A stretch of 34,190 bases of DNA from an uncultured Holophagaceae bacterium. GTDB taxonomy: Bacteria > Acidobacteriota > Holophagae > Holophagales > Holophagaceae. The DNA lies in NCBI GenBank assembly GCA_903890595.1, contig CAITBU010000238.1:1-34190 (forward strand), read 5' to 3'. Shown piece after piece: positions 1-8,619 of the stretch. Under the pieces are notes generated by a model. The model made no database searches and was not told where the DNA came from. It saw nothing but the letters and a program-made list of their open reading frames with translations. The translations under genes and the position numbers were made by a program. Positions within the stretch are counted from its first letter, which is position 1; every line of letters starts with the position of its first letter.

Positions 1-119
1 CCCTCCAGCACATCGTCCGCCAGGAAGGAGATGTGGGCCCGCAGGGCCGCCTCTTCCAGGGCCGGGGCCTGGGGCAGCAGGGTGGAACAGGCGAGCAAGG
101 CAAGCAGGATGGATTTCAA
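1..119 (-). CDS. N-terminal fragment of a secreted M28-type (aminopeptidase-like) peptidase, truncated by window edge
   Basis: Reverse strand from a TTG at 119 reads LKSILLALLACSTLLPQAPALEEAALRAHISFLADDVLEG: signal peptide followed by the 'HISFLADDVLEG' motif typical of M28 family peptidases; GGGAGG RBS just upstream. Absent from the ORF track because it is open-ended. Confidence 0.65.
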   Translation of the reverse strand, partial: MKSILLALLACSTLLPQAPALEEAALRAHISFLADDVLE

Positions 120-264
120 CGTGGCCTCCCAGGGTCCACCTTAGACGGGACGGGCCCCCCGTGCAGTAGCAGCACTTATTTCCCTACAATTCCCAACCTC
201 GACTCAACGGCCGGAAGCCTCACGCCGTATGCTTCCTGGACCACCCCCGAGCCCGGAGATTCTC

Positions 265-3200
265 ATGCGCCTGCTTCCCTGTTTCGCCACGGCCCTGGTC
301 GTGGCCACCGCCCTCAGCGCCACCGCCCAGGTCGATGCCCGGCTGATGCGCTATCCCGCCGTCTCGGCCACTCAGATTGCCTTCACCTACGCCAACGACA
401 TCTGGCTGGTGCCCAAGACCGGCGGCATGGCCCAGCGCCTGTCCACCCCCAAGGGCGAGGAGTCCTTCCCCCGCTTCTCCCCGGATGGCCGGGAGCTGGC
501 CTTCTCGGCCAACTACGACGGGAACCAGGATGTCTACGTCCTGCCCGTGGCCGGCGGCGTGCCCACCCGGGTGACGCACCACCCCATGGCCGACCGCCTC
601 GTAGACTGGCACCCCAATGGCAAGTCGCTGCTCTTCGCCTCGGGCATGGAGTCCGGCAAGGACCGCTTCAACAAGCTGTTCCTCGTCCCCAAGGAGGGCG
701 GGCTGCCCGTGGCCCTGCCCCTGCCCTACGCCGAGTTTGGTGCCCTGTCCCCGGACGGCAAGCTCCTGGCCTACCAGCCCGTGAGCACGGACTTCCGCAC
801 CTGGAAGCGCTACCGCGGCGGCATGGCCTCGGAGATCTGGCTCTACGACCTGGAGCAGAAGACCGCCAGCCGTCTGCCCAGCCTGGGCGGCTCCAATGAC
901 TCCCTGCCCATGTGGCATGGCGGCAAGCTCTACTTCCTCTCGGACCGCGACGAGGTGAAGCGCAGCAACATCTGGTCCTACGACCCCGCCACCAAGGCCT
1001 TCCAGCAGCTCACCTTCTTCAAGGAATACGACGTCCACTTCCCCGCCATCGGACCTTCCGACATCGTGCTCGAGGCCGGCGGCCGTCTGCATCGCCTGGA
1101 GCTGCCCTCGGAGAAGCTCCAGGAGGTGAAGGTCGAGGTCATCACCGACCGGGCCACCCTGAAGCCCCGGGAGGAAAACGCCAGCAAGCTCCTCAAGCAC
1201 CCCGACCTTTCCCCCCAGGCCAAGCGGGCCGTGTTCGAGGCTCGGGGCGAGATCTTCTCTGTGCCGGCGGAGAAGGGCTACGTCGTCAACCTCACCCGCA
1301 GCCCCGGGGTTGCGGAGCGCTTCCCGGCCCTGTCCCCGGACGGCAAGCAGGTGGCCTACTTCAGCGACCGCTCCGGGGAGTACGAGCTGCACGTGCGGCC
1401 TGCGGACGGGTCCGGCGAGGAGCGCCAGGTCACCCACCTGGGTCCCGGCTTCCGGTACCACATCTCCTGGTCCCCGGATGCCAAGCGGGTGCTCTTCGTG
1501 GACCAGGCCATGCGCATCAACCTCTGCGACCTGGACACAGGCAAGGTTCAGACCGTGGACAAGGGGCTCGGCCTGTATGAGAACGCCCTAGAGGCCTTCC
1601 GGGCCAACTGGTCTGCCGACAGCCGCTGGGTCACCTACGCCCGGGACAACGCCAACCAGAACAGTGTGGTGGTCCTCTACGACACCAAGACCAGCCAGCG
1701 CCACGAGGTGACCTCGCCCTTCTACAGCGCGGGTGACCCGGTCTTCGACTCCGAGGGCAACCACCTCTTCCTCACCACGGGCCAGCAGTTCAACCCCACC
1801 TACAGCGACCTGGACAACACCTGGGTCTATGCCTCCACCACCCGCCTGGCGGCTCTCCCCCTGCGCAAGGACGTGGCCTCGCCCCTGGCCCCGCGCAACG
1901 ACGTGGACGCCCCCAAGGAAGACAAGCCGAAGGAGGACAAGCCGAAAGACGAAAAGGACGCCAGCGCCGACAAGAAGGAGGCCGCCAAGGCCGTGGAGAT
2001 CGACCTGGAGGGCATCGAGTCCCGCATGGTCCTCCTGCCGCCCCCAGCGGGCTACTACGACAACCTGGCCGCCCCCAAGGGCAAGCTGGTCTACCGGCGC
2101 ACCGCCCACCGGAACGCCGACGGTGAGGACAAGGCCACGCTGTACACCTTCGACTTTGAGGAGCGCGAGGAGAAGGCCGTGCTGGCGGATGTGGATGGCG
2201 CCCTCCTGAGCTCAGACGGCAAGAAGGTCCTGGTGAACCGCAAGCAGGACTTCGCCCTGGTGGACCTCAAGCCCGACCAGAAGTTCGAGAAGAAGCTGCC
2301 CACGGGTGAGCTGCCTATGACCGTAGATCCCCCGGCGGAGTGGCAGCAGATCTTCAACGACACCTGGCGCCTCCAGCGAGACATGTTCTACGACCCCGCC
2401 ATGCATGGCGTGGACTGGGCCGCCATGCGGGTCCGCTACGGCAAGCTGCTGAAGGACTGCGTCACCCGCGAGGACGTGAACTTCGTCATCGGTGAGCTCA
2501 TCTCCGAGCTGAACGCCTCTCACGCCTACCGGGGCGGTGGCGACGTGGAGGCCTCCAGCCGCCAGGGGACGGGTCTGCTGGGTGCGGACTTCAGCCTGGA
2601 AAACGGTGCCTTCCGCATCAAGACCATCCTCCGCGGTGCGACCTGGGATGCCGTGCACCGGGGACCGCTGGCCCAGCCGGGCTTGAAGGTGAAGGAAGGC
2701 GACTACCTGCTGGCCGTGAACCGCAGGGTCCTCGATACCAAGAAGGATCCCTGGTCTGCCTTCCAGGGTCTGGCTGGCAAGACCGTGCTGCTGACCGTCA
2801 ACGACAAGCCCTCCCTGGAAGGTGCCCACGACGTCCTCGTCGAGACCGTGGCCAATGACTACTCGCTGCGCTACTGGGCCTGGATCGAAGCCAAGCGGAG
2901 CTATGTGGAGAAGGCTACCAACGGGCGCCTCGGCTACGTCTACGTGCCGGACACCGGCATCGGCGGCCAGAATGACCTGGTGCGCCAGTTCCGCGGCCAG
3001 TGGGACAAGGCCGGCCTGGTCATCGATGAGCGCTTCAACAGCGGCGGGCAGATCCCGGACCGCTTCGTGGAGATGCTGGGCCGGAAGACCCTCAACTACT
3101 GGGGCGTGCGCGACGGCAAGGACTGGCAGTGGCCCCAGGTAGCTCACGAAGGACCCATGGCCATGCTCATAAACGGCTGGAGCGGCTCCGGGGGCGATGC

Positions 3201-3531
3201 CTTCCCCCGCTACTTCAAGCAGGCTGGGCTCGGCCCCCTCATCGGCCGCCGCACCTGGGGTGGACTCATTGGCATCACCGGCGCCCCCGCCCTCATCGAT
3301 GGCGGCTACCTGACCGTCCCCACCTTTGGCCTCTACTCCCGCGAGGGCCAGTGGGTGGTCGAGGGCTACGGTGTGGATCCCGACATCGAGGTGATGGACG
3401 ATCCGGCGCTGCTGGCCCAGGGCAAGGATCCCCAGCTGGACCGGGCCATTCAGGAGGTCGAGGCCTCCCTCAAGAAGAACCCGCCCTTGGTCACCCCCAA
3501 GCCGGCCTACCCGAAGCGCTCGGGGTTCTGA
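265..3531 (+). CDS. Tricorn-protease-like S41 family peptidase (WD40/beta-propeller-like N-terminus, PDZ, S41 protease domain), secreted
   Basis: ORF 229-3531; likely start at 265 (MRLLPCFATALVVATALSATAQ signal peptide). 'FSPDGRELAFSANYDG', 'LSPDGKQVAYFSDRSG' propeller repeats; C-terminal 'LINGWSGSGGDAFPRYFKQAGLGPLIGRRTWGG' S41 catalytic region. Confidence 0.9.
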   Translation: MRLLPCFATALVVATALSATAQVDARLMRYPAVSATQIAFTYANDIWLVPKTGGMAQRLSTPKGEESFPRFSPDGRELAFSANYDGNQDVYVLPVAGGVPTRVTHHPMADRLVDWHPNGKSLLFASGMESGKDRFNKLFLVPKEGGLPVALPLPYAEFGALSPDGKLLAYQPVSTDFRTWKRYRGGMASEIWLYDLEQKTASRLPSLGGSNDSLPMWHGGKLYFLSDRDEVKRSNIWSYDPATKAFQQLTFFKEYDVHFPAIGPSDIVLEAGGRLHRLELPSEKLQEVKVEVITDRATLKPREENASKLLKHPDLSPQAKRAVFEARGEIFSVPAEKGYVVNLTRSPGVAERFPALSPDGKQVAYFSDRSGEYELHVRPADGSGEERQVTHLGPGFRYHISWSPDAKRVLFVDQAMRINLCDLDTGKVQTVDKGLGLYENALEAFRANWSADSRWVTYARDNANQNSVVVLYDTKTSQRHEVTSPFYSAGDPVFDSEGNHLFLTTGQQFNPTYSDLDNTWVYASTTRLAALPLRKDVASPLAPRNDVDAPKEDKPKEDKPKDEKDASADKKEAAKAVEIDLEGIESRMVLLPPPAGYYDNLAAPKGKLVYRRTAHRNADGEDKATLYTFDFEEREEKAVLADVDGALLSSDGKKVLVNRKQDFALVDLKPDQKFEKKLPTGELPMTVDPPAEWQQIFNDTWRLQRDMFYDPAMHGVDWAAMRVRYGKLLKDCVTREDVNFVIGELISELNASHAYRGGGDVEASSRQGTGLLGADFSLENGAFRIKTILRGATWDAVHRGPLAQPGLKVKEGDYLLAVNRRVLDTKKDPWSAFQGLAGKTVLLTVNDKPSLEGAHDVLVETVANDYSLRYWAWIEAKRSYVEKATNGRLGYVYVPDTGIGGQNDLVRQFRGQWDKAGLVIDERFNSGGQIPDRFVEMLGRKTLNYWGVRDGKDWQWPQVAHEGPMAMLINGWSGSGGDAFPRYFKQAGLGPLIGRRTWGGLIGITGAPALIDGGYLTVPTFGLYSREGQWVVEGYGVDPDIEVMDDPALLAQGKDPQLDRAIQEVEASLKKNPPLVTPKPAYPKRSGF

Positions 3532-3532
3532 G

Positions 3533-3566
3533 GAGAGCCCCGGGCCCGGTTGGGCTCGGGGCTCTC
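3533..3566. terminator. Strong hairpin between convergent genes (bidirectional terminator candidate)
   Basis: GAGAGCCCCGGGCCC-GGTT-GGGCTCGGGGCTCTC: about 15-bp stem with one G-T wobble, 4-nt loop, directly after the stop codon at 3531 and before the convergent gene end at 3575. No clear T-tract. Confidence 0.6.
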
Positions 3567-3574
3567 AATCGCCC

Positions 3575-4333
3575 CTAGAAGATCTCCTGGAAGAAGGCCT
3601 TCATGTGGTCCCAGCTGCGGCGGTGGGCGGCCTCGTTGTAGGCGGCGCCCTTGCTGTTGTCCTTGCCAGCTTCCTTCTGGGTGAAGGCGTGGACGGCACC
3701 GGCATAACCGACGAAGACATAGTCGGCCTTGCTCTTGCGCATCTCGTCCTGGAAGGCGGCCACATCCTTGGCGGGCACGAAGGGATCATCGGCCCCGTGG
3801 CACACCAGCACCTTGGCACTGATGGGACCTGCTGCGTAGTCCGCGGGCACGTCCAGGCCACCGTGGAAGGACACCACACCCTTCACCGGCAGGCCCGCGC
3901 GGGCAGCCTCCAGGGCCCCGGTGCCACCAAAGCAGTAACCGATGACCGCCAGGCGGGAGGGGTCCACCCCCTTCTGGGCCTTGAGGGCTTCCAGGGCCGC
4001 CGAAACACGACGGCGGTAGAGGGCCCGGTCGCCCTTGAAGCTGCCCGCCAGCTTGCCGGCCTCGCCGCCTGTCTTGGGCCTCACCCCTTCGCCGTAGAGG
4101 TCGGCCGCCAGGGCCACATAGCCCAGCTTGGCTAAATCGTCCGAGACCCGGCGCTCATGGTCCGAGAGGCCCATCCACTGGTGGATCACCAGCACGCCGG
4201 GCACCTTACCCTTGGCAGCGGATGGCTGGGCCAGGTAGCCCGCCAGCTTGGTGGGGCCTTCCTGGTAGGCGAGGGGCTCACCGGCAAAGGCCGGAAGGAC
4301 AGCAAGGGAAAGGGCAAATACCGTTCGGCGCAT
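3575..4333 (-). CDS. Dienelactone hydrolase family protein, secreted
   Basis: 252 aa with signal peptide; 'GVLVIHQWMGLSDHERRVSDDLAKLGYVALAADLYGEG' and 'GYCFGG' Cys nucleophile elbow, 'GAVHAFT' His region. Confidence 0.88.
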   Translation of the reverse strand: MRRTVFALSLAVLPAFAGEPLAYQEGPTKLAGYLAQPSAAKGKVPGVLVIHQWMGLSDHERRVSDDLAKLGYVALAADLYGEGVRPKTGGEAGKLAGSFKGDRALYRRRVSAALEALKAQKGVDPSRLAVIGYCFGGTGALEAARAGLPVKGVVSFHGGLDVPADYAAGPISAKVLVCHGADDPFVPAKDVAAFQDEMRKSKADYVFVGYAGAVHAFTQKEAGKDNSKGAAYNEAAHRRSWDHMKAFFQEIF

Positions 4334-4407
4334 GGGATCTCCGGTGTTACGACACCCATCCTAGTCTCGACAGGACCAGAATGCCAGGGGAAGCAAAAGC
4401 AACCACT

Positions 4408-4486
4408 CTCGCAGAGGACGCGGAGAGAGCAGAGAGTCGCAGAGGACCTCTGTGCTCTCCGCGCCTTCCTCCGCAGCCTCTGCGAG
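4408..4486. repeat. Intergenic imperfect palindrome made of 9-nt-periodic GCRGAGRNN repeats (STRR-like)
   Basis: CTCGCAGAGG (4408-4417) ... CCTCTGCGAG (4477-4486) perfect 10-bp terminal inverted repeat; interior gcagaggac/gcggagaga/gcagagagt periodicity; centre CAGAGG-A-CCTCTG. Confidence 0.75.
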
Positions 4487-4498
4487 GGTAGTTAATCC

Positions 4499-4954
4499 CT
4501 ACCGCCCCGTGCTGCCGTAGCCGCCGCTGCCGCGACCGGTGTCGCCCAGGGCTTCCACGCTGGGCTCGGGGGTCCAGGTCCAGTGAGCCGCCGGGGCCAC
4601 CAGCAGCTGGGCGATGCGCTCGCCGCGGCGCAGGTCGAAGGGGGCGTCGCCGTGGTTGATGAGCAGGACCTGCACCTCGCCCCGATAGTCGGCATCGATG
4701 GTGCCCGGCGCATTCAGCACCGTCAGGCCATGCTTCAGCGCCAGCCCCGAGCGGGGCCGCACCTGACCCTCGTAGCCCGGCGGGATGGCCATGACCAGCC
4801 CCGTGGGCACCAGGCGCCGCTGGCCCGGCACCAGGGTCCAGGTCTCGCCCTCGGGCGTGGCCGCCCGCAGGTCCATCCCCGCCGAGTGGGCCGTGGCGGC
4901 CGAGGGCAGGTCAAGGCCAAGGCCGTGGGGAAGCTGATGAACCGGGATGCGCAT
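4499..4954 (-). CDS. dut: dUTP diphosphatase
   Basis: '[10 protein letters not shown]', '[37 protein letters not shown]', '[11 protein letters not shown]', C-terminal '[11 protein letters not shown]' dUTPase motifs. Start ambiguous between 4954 ([11 protein letters not shown]) and 4969. Confidence 0.93.
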   Translation of the reverse strand: MRIPVHQLPHGLGLDLPSAATAHSAGMDLRAATPEGETWTLVPGQRRLVPTGLVMAIPPGYEGQVRPRSGLALKHGLTVLNAPGTIDADYRGEVQVLLINHGDAPFDLRRGERIAQLLVAPAAHWTWTPEPSVEALGDTGRGSGGYGSTGR

Positions 4955-5005
4955 CCAAAAAGCATCCACGCAAAGGTGCAGGGGGGTCTATGGAAAAGAC
5001 AGGTT

Positions 5006-5116
5006 GAACGCAGAGGACACCCGAGGGGCAGAGGAGCGCAGCGCCAGCAGTATCCCCTTCCTCCCCTTCATCCCTGTTTTCACGAAAAAGCATCGGGGAC
5101 AGGGATGAAGGGGATA
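5006..5116. repeat. Composite intergenic repeat: 9-mer GCAGAGGAC-type arm plus CCCCTTCATCCCTGT palindrome
   Basis: GAACGCAGAGGACACCCGAGGGGCAGAGGAGCG (9-nt periodic) followed by CCCCTTCATCCCTGT (5063-5077) and its exact inverse ACAGGGATGAAGGGG (5099-5113), loop containing AAAAAGCAT (5085-5093). Confidence 0.8.
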
Positions 5117-5176
5117 ATGGCAGAGACTTCCTTGCCAGCCTGAACACCGATTACGTGCCGGATTGAACCCGGGCTG

Positions 5177-6295
5177 CTAGCCCCGTTCCTGCCCAACCTC
5201 GTTGTCCTTACGGCCCAGACCGGGCGCCTTCACCAGCTGCCCGCAGGCCCCCTGGATGTCGCGGCCTCGGCTGCGGCGGACGGTGACGAAGCAGCCGCGG
5301 GCCTTGAGGCGCTGGGCGAAGGCCTGGACGCGGTCCTCCTCCGGGGTGCGGAAGGTGCTGGCGTCGTGCTCGTTGAGGGGGATGAGGTTGAGGTTGTGGG
5401 CGCTGCGCAGGTCCCCCAGCCAGTCCGCTAGGCGCTCGGCATCGGCCTCGGTGTCGTTCTCGCCGGCGATGAGCACGTACTCGAAGGTGAACTTCTCGCC
5501 CCGGCGCAGGCCCCAGCGGTCCAGGGCCTCCCGCAGACGGGCCAGATTCCACACCCGATTCACGGGCATTGTGCGGCTGCGGGCCTCGTCGGTGGTGGCG
5601 TTGAGGCTGAGGGCCAGCAAGGGTCTCGGCTCCATCAGCGCCAGCTTCTCCAGGCCGCTCACTAAGCCGGCGGTGCTCACGGTGATGCGGCCCTTGCCCA
5701 GGCCCAGGCCCGACTCGTGACAGAGCAGGCGGATGGCGCGGTGCAGGTTCTCCAGGTTGTGCAGAGGCTCGCCCATGCCCATGAACACCAGGGTCAGCTC
5801 ATGGCCCCGGTCGGGGCCCAGCGCCGCCATGAGGGCCAGCACCTGGCCCAGGATCTCGCCAGCCTGCAGGTTGCGCAGGATGCCCATGCTGCCCGTCGCG
5901 CAGAAGGTACAGCCCATGGCGCAGCCCACTTGGCTGGACACGCAGTAGGTCACCCGGGGGTTGCGCACCCGCCGGGGCATGTGGACGGCCTCAATGCGCT
6001 TTCCGTCGCCCAGTTCGAGGGCCAGCTTGGTGGACCCGTCCTCCGAAGGCTGCTGCTCCACCAGGCGCGGCAGGCTCAGGTCAGCCACGCCCTCCAGCCA
6101 GCGGCGGATGCCTGGGCCCAGTGCCGGGGCGCCATCCTGCCAGGTCCAGGGGCGGTGCAGACGGCGAAAGGTCTCCAGGGCACTGCCGGGACAGCCCAGG
6201 GCCGCCAAGTCCTCCGGGAACAGGGACCAAGCCGAGGGCAGGCCCCCCCGCTCGGGGGCGGGGCGATCCCAGGGCATGTTCGAAGGCGCTTCCAT
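5177..6295 (-). CDS. rlmN: 23S rRNA (adenine(2503)-C(2))-methyltransferase (radical SAM)
   Basis: CxxxCxxC radical SAM motif 'CAMGCTFC', 'LVFMGMGEPLHN', 'ITVSTAGL', 'RRSRGRDIQGACGQL'. Start chosen at ATG 6295 (MEAPSNMPWDRP) within the longer ORF. Confidence 0.93.
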   Translation of the reverse strand: MEAPSNMPWDRPAPERGGLPSAWSLFPEDLAALGCPGSALETFRRLHRPWTWQDGAPALGPGIRRWLEGVADLSLPRLVEQQPSEDGSTKLALELGDGKRIEAVHMPRRVRNPRVTYCVSSQVGCAMGCTFCATGSMGILRNLQAGEILGQVLALMAALGPDRGHELTLVFMGMGEPLHNLENLHRAIRLLCHESGLGLGKGRITVSTAGLVSGLEKLALMEPRPLLALSLNATTDEARSRTMPVNRVWNLARLREALDRWGLRRGEKFTFEYVLIAGENDTEADAERLADWLGDLRSAHNLNLIPLNEHDASTFRTPEEDRVQAFAQRLKARGCFVTVRRSRGRDIQGACGQLVKAPGLGRKDNEVGQERG

Positions 6296-6393
6296 CGACC
6301 CAGTGTAGTGTCCAGGATTTGCTAACATGCCAGATTCGCCGCGCCCGCTAGCATCAACCACACATATACGATGAAGACCTCTCGGAGTCAGCC

Positions 6394-8439
6394 ATGAGCA
6401 CCCGAACCACGCTACGTATTCTGCTGGCCCTGCTGTGGGCCAATAGCCTGGCACCTGCGGCAGAGCCCGTGGTGCCCTCGAACTTGAGTCGCCAGGTGGA
6501 ACTGTTCACGGCCCAGCCCACCCTGGGCCCGGCCCAGACCGTGCAGAACTGGAAGTTGCCCGTGGGCCGGATGACGTTCCAGATGACCTCCGGCACCGTG
6601 GCCCCCTTGGTAGCCAGCGGCCGCACCCTCGGCTTCCACTTTTCGGGCCGGGCATCCTTCCGTTATCGCGCCGAAGACGAACTCGAACGCACGACCCTGA
6701 AGTCCAATTTCCGGAAGAACCTGGAAAAATTCGCCGCCAAGGTGACCCTGGCTGAAAGCGAAGGTTCCCTGGTGGTGACCGAGGAAGTAAAGAGCTTCAC
6801 CCTCTGGTATACGGGCCTGGACCTTTTGCTCCCCGCAGGAACCCCAGCCGAGGCACCCAAGGCGTCCTTTGCCACCGACTGGGCCTACTTCAAGCGGGAA
6901 GGACTCGGGGACCGGGGGCAGGACTTTGCGCTCCATCTCGCCAACACCCCCCGCACCAAGCTGGTGCGGGCTGAGATCACCGGCGCCGACAGCCCATTCC
7001 TCTACGCCCTGGACGAAAGTGGCAGCCAGAAGGAGTCTCTCTCCTTCGTGGCCGACCCCGCTCAGCCTGCCATTTACGATGGTTTGAGGAGGGTCCTGCT
7101 TTCGGAGCAGCCCTTGGGGTGGACCTGGAAGGCCCCCCTTTCGCCCCTGCTCAGCCTCACGGCCGTAGACATCAACCTGCAAGCAGGTAAGAGCCTAGCC
7201 ACCCTGAAGGTCACCGAAACCCTGGTGGCCGGTGACGAAGGGCTGGCCGTGCTGTCGCTGAATCTCTACAACATGGCAGAACGAGTCGAAAACCTTGGCG
7301 TCTATCAGGTCTCCCGGGTGCTTGATGCCCAGGGTCGCTCACTCCCCTTCCACCACCGCAATGACACGCTCCTTGTTGAGCTGGTGAAACCCTACCCGGC
7401 TGGCCAGCCTTTCACCCTCACCTTTGAATACGGGGGCAGAATCCTGCTGCGTCCCGGCGGCGATAACTACTGGCAACTCGGTGTGGAGCCGTGGTTCCCC
7501 CAGCCAGAGATGGGCGGCCAGGCCTACACCGTCCACGCCCTTATCCAGAGCCCCAAGGAGGATGTGCCCATAACCGGCGGCAAGACCCTGCGCCGGGTGC
7601 AGACGGCGGAGGGGAACCTCCTTGAAGTTCAAGTCGACAAACCCATCCAGTTCTTCACCATCTTCGCTGGCGCCTACACGCTGACCGAGGAGATAAAAGA
7701 TGGGATCACCATCCGGGTGGCCGCCTACGGCGACAAGGGTGGCGGCATGCAGAAGCGGCTCATCAACATCGCCAGCCAGACCATTGGGTTCTATGAACAG
7801 CTGTTCGAGGCCTTCCCCTTCCGGGAATTCAACATCGTCCAAGTGAACGCACTGGGCTTCGGGCAGGCACCTCCGGGGATGATGCTCATCACCAACGAGG
7901 CCTTCGAGGGGAAGTCGGATGACCTGAGCAGTCTATTCACTCGAGGCATCAACCAGCGCTTCGCCCATGAGATCGCCCACCAGTACTGGGGGCACCTGGT
8001 AAAGATGCCCTCAGAGGAAGAGCAGTGGGTGACCGAGTCCTTCGCCAACTACGCTTCGGCCCTGGCCATGCGCAGCATGAAGAACCAGGGCACCAGCGCC
8101 TACGAGGGAATGATCAGCCGCTGGCGCAGCCAGGCCTCGGCTTACGCGGACTCATCCACCATCCCCTTTGCCAACCGCCTGAAATGGATCAACGATCCCC
8201 GCGGGGCCTTCCTGGCGCGCTTCACCCTGCTCTACGAGAAGGGCGCTCTCATCCTGGCCAACCTGCACAAGGAGATGGGCGACAAGGCCTTCGCCCTCTT
8301 CATGAAGTCCATCATCGCCAACTTCCGGTGGAAGACCGTCACCACCGCCTCCATCGAGCAGATCGCCGCCATGGCGGGCCGCAAGGACTTCGGCCCCCTC
8401 TTCCGGGACTGTTACTGGGGCAGCCAGATGCCCAAGTAG
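6394..8439 (+). CDS. M1-family-like (gluzincin) metallopeptidase, secreted
   Basis: Signal peptide; 'RFAHEIAHQYWGH' HExxH zinc motif with downstream 'WVTESFANYAS' E ligand; 'FNIVQVNALGFGQAPPGMMLITNEAF' in place of GAMEN. Confidence 0.8.
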   Translation: MSTRTTLRILLALLWANSLAPAAEPVVPSNLSRQVELFTAQPTLGPAQTVQNWKLPVGRMTFQMTSGTVAPLVASGRTLGFHFSGRASFRYRAEDELERTTLKSNFRKNLEKFAAKVTLAESEGSLVVTEEVKSFTLWYTGLDLLLPAGTPAEAPKASFATDWAYFKREGLGDRGQDFALHLANTPRTKLVRAEITGADSPFLYALDESGSQKESLSFVADPAQPAIYDGLRRVLLSEQPLGWTWKAPLSPLLSLTAVDINLQAGKSLATLKVTETLVAGDEGLAVLSLNLYNMAERVENLGVYQVSRVLDAQGRSLPFHHRNDTLLVELVKPYPAGQPFTLTFEYGGRILLRPGGDNYWQLGVEPWFPQPEMGGQAYTVHALIQSPKEDVPITGGKTLRRVQTAEGNLLEVQVDKPIQFFTIFAGAYTLTEEIKDGITIRVAAYGDKGGGMQKRLINIASQTIGFYEQLFEAFPFREFNIVQVNALGFGQAPPGMMLITNEAFEGKSDDLSSLFTRGINQRFAHEIAHQYWGHLVKMPSEEEQWVTESFANYASALAMRSMKNQGTSAYEGMISRWRSQASAYADSSTIPFANRLKWINDPRGAFLARFTLLYEKGALILANLHKEMGDKAFALFMKSIIANFRWKTVTTASIEQIAAMAGRKDFGPLFRDCYWGSQMPK

Positions 8440-8513
8440 GGGACCCCTGGGCAGGGACCCAGAGTGGGTAGCAGGGAACGTCTAGCCAAGAGCAACCCTC
8501 CACTCGGGTGGCA

Positions 8514-8580
8514 GTAATCAGGTGCCGATACTCAACCCGGACCAGGAATCGGCCGATTCGGATGGGTCATTCCTGATTAC
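8514..8580. repeat. Nested inverted repeat upstream of the hybrid histidine kinase
   Basis: GTAATCAGG (8514-8522) / CCTGATTAC (8572-8580) perfect 9-bp outer arms enclosing the perfect 14-bp palindrome GAATCGGCCGATTC (8546-8559). Confidence 0.7.
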
Positions 8581-8619
8581 CGGGGACTGCCTGGGGTCTG
8601 GTGGCGTTTGGGGGTCTGG

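Noticed and set aside
220-1461. 413-aa antisense ORF inside the tricorn-like gene
   Set aside because: Codon-composition shadow of the S41 protease gene; no domain.
4955-4975. AAAAAGCAT near the start of dut as a third copy of the repeat loop motif
   Set aside because: It lies at the dut start region without the flanking CCCCTTCATCCC palindrome; likely coincidence.
5140-5180. Possible tRNA-like segment ('ggattgaacccgggctgctag')
   Set aside because: No cloverleaf arms could be assembled by eye; only a superficial resemblance to a T-arm region.
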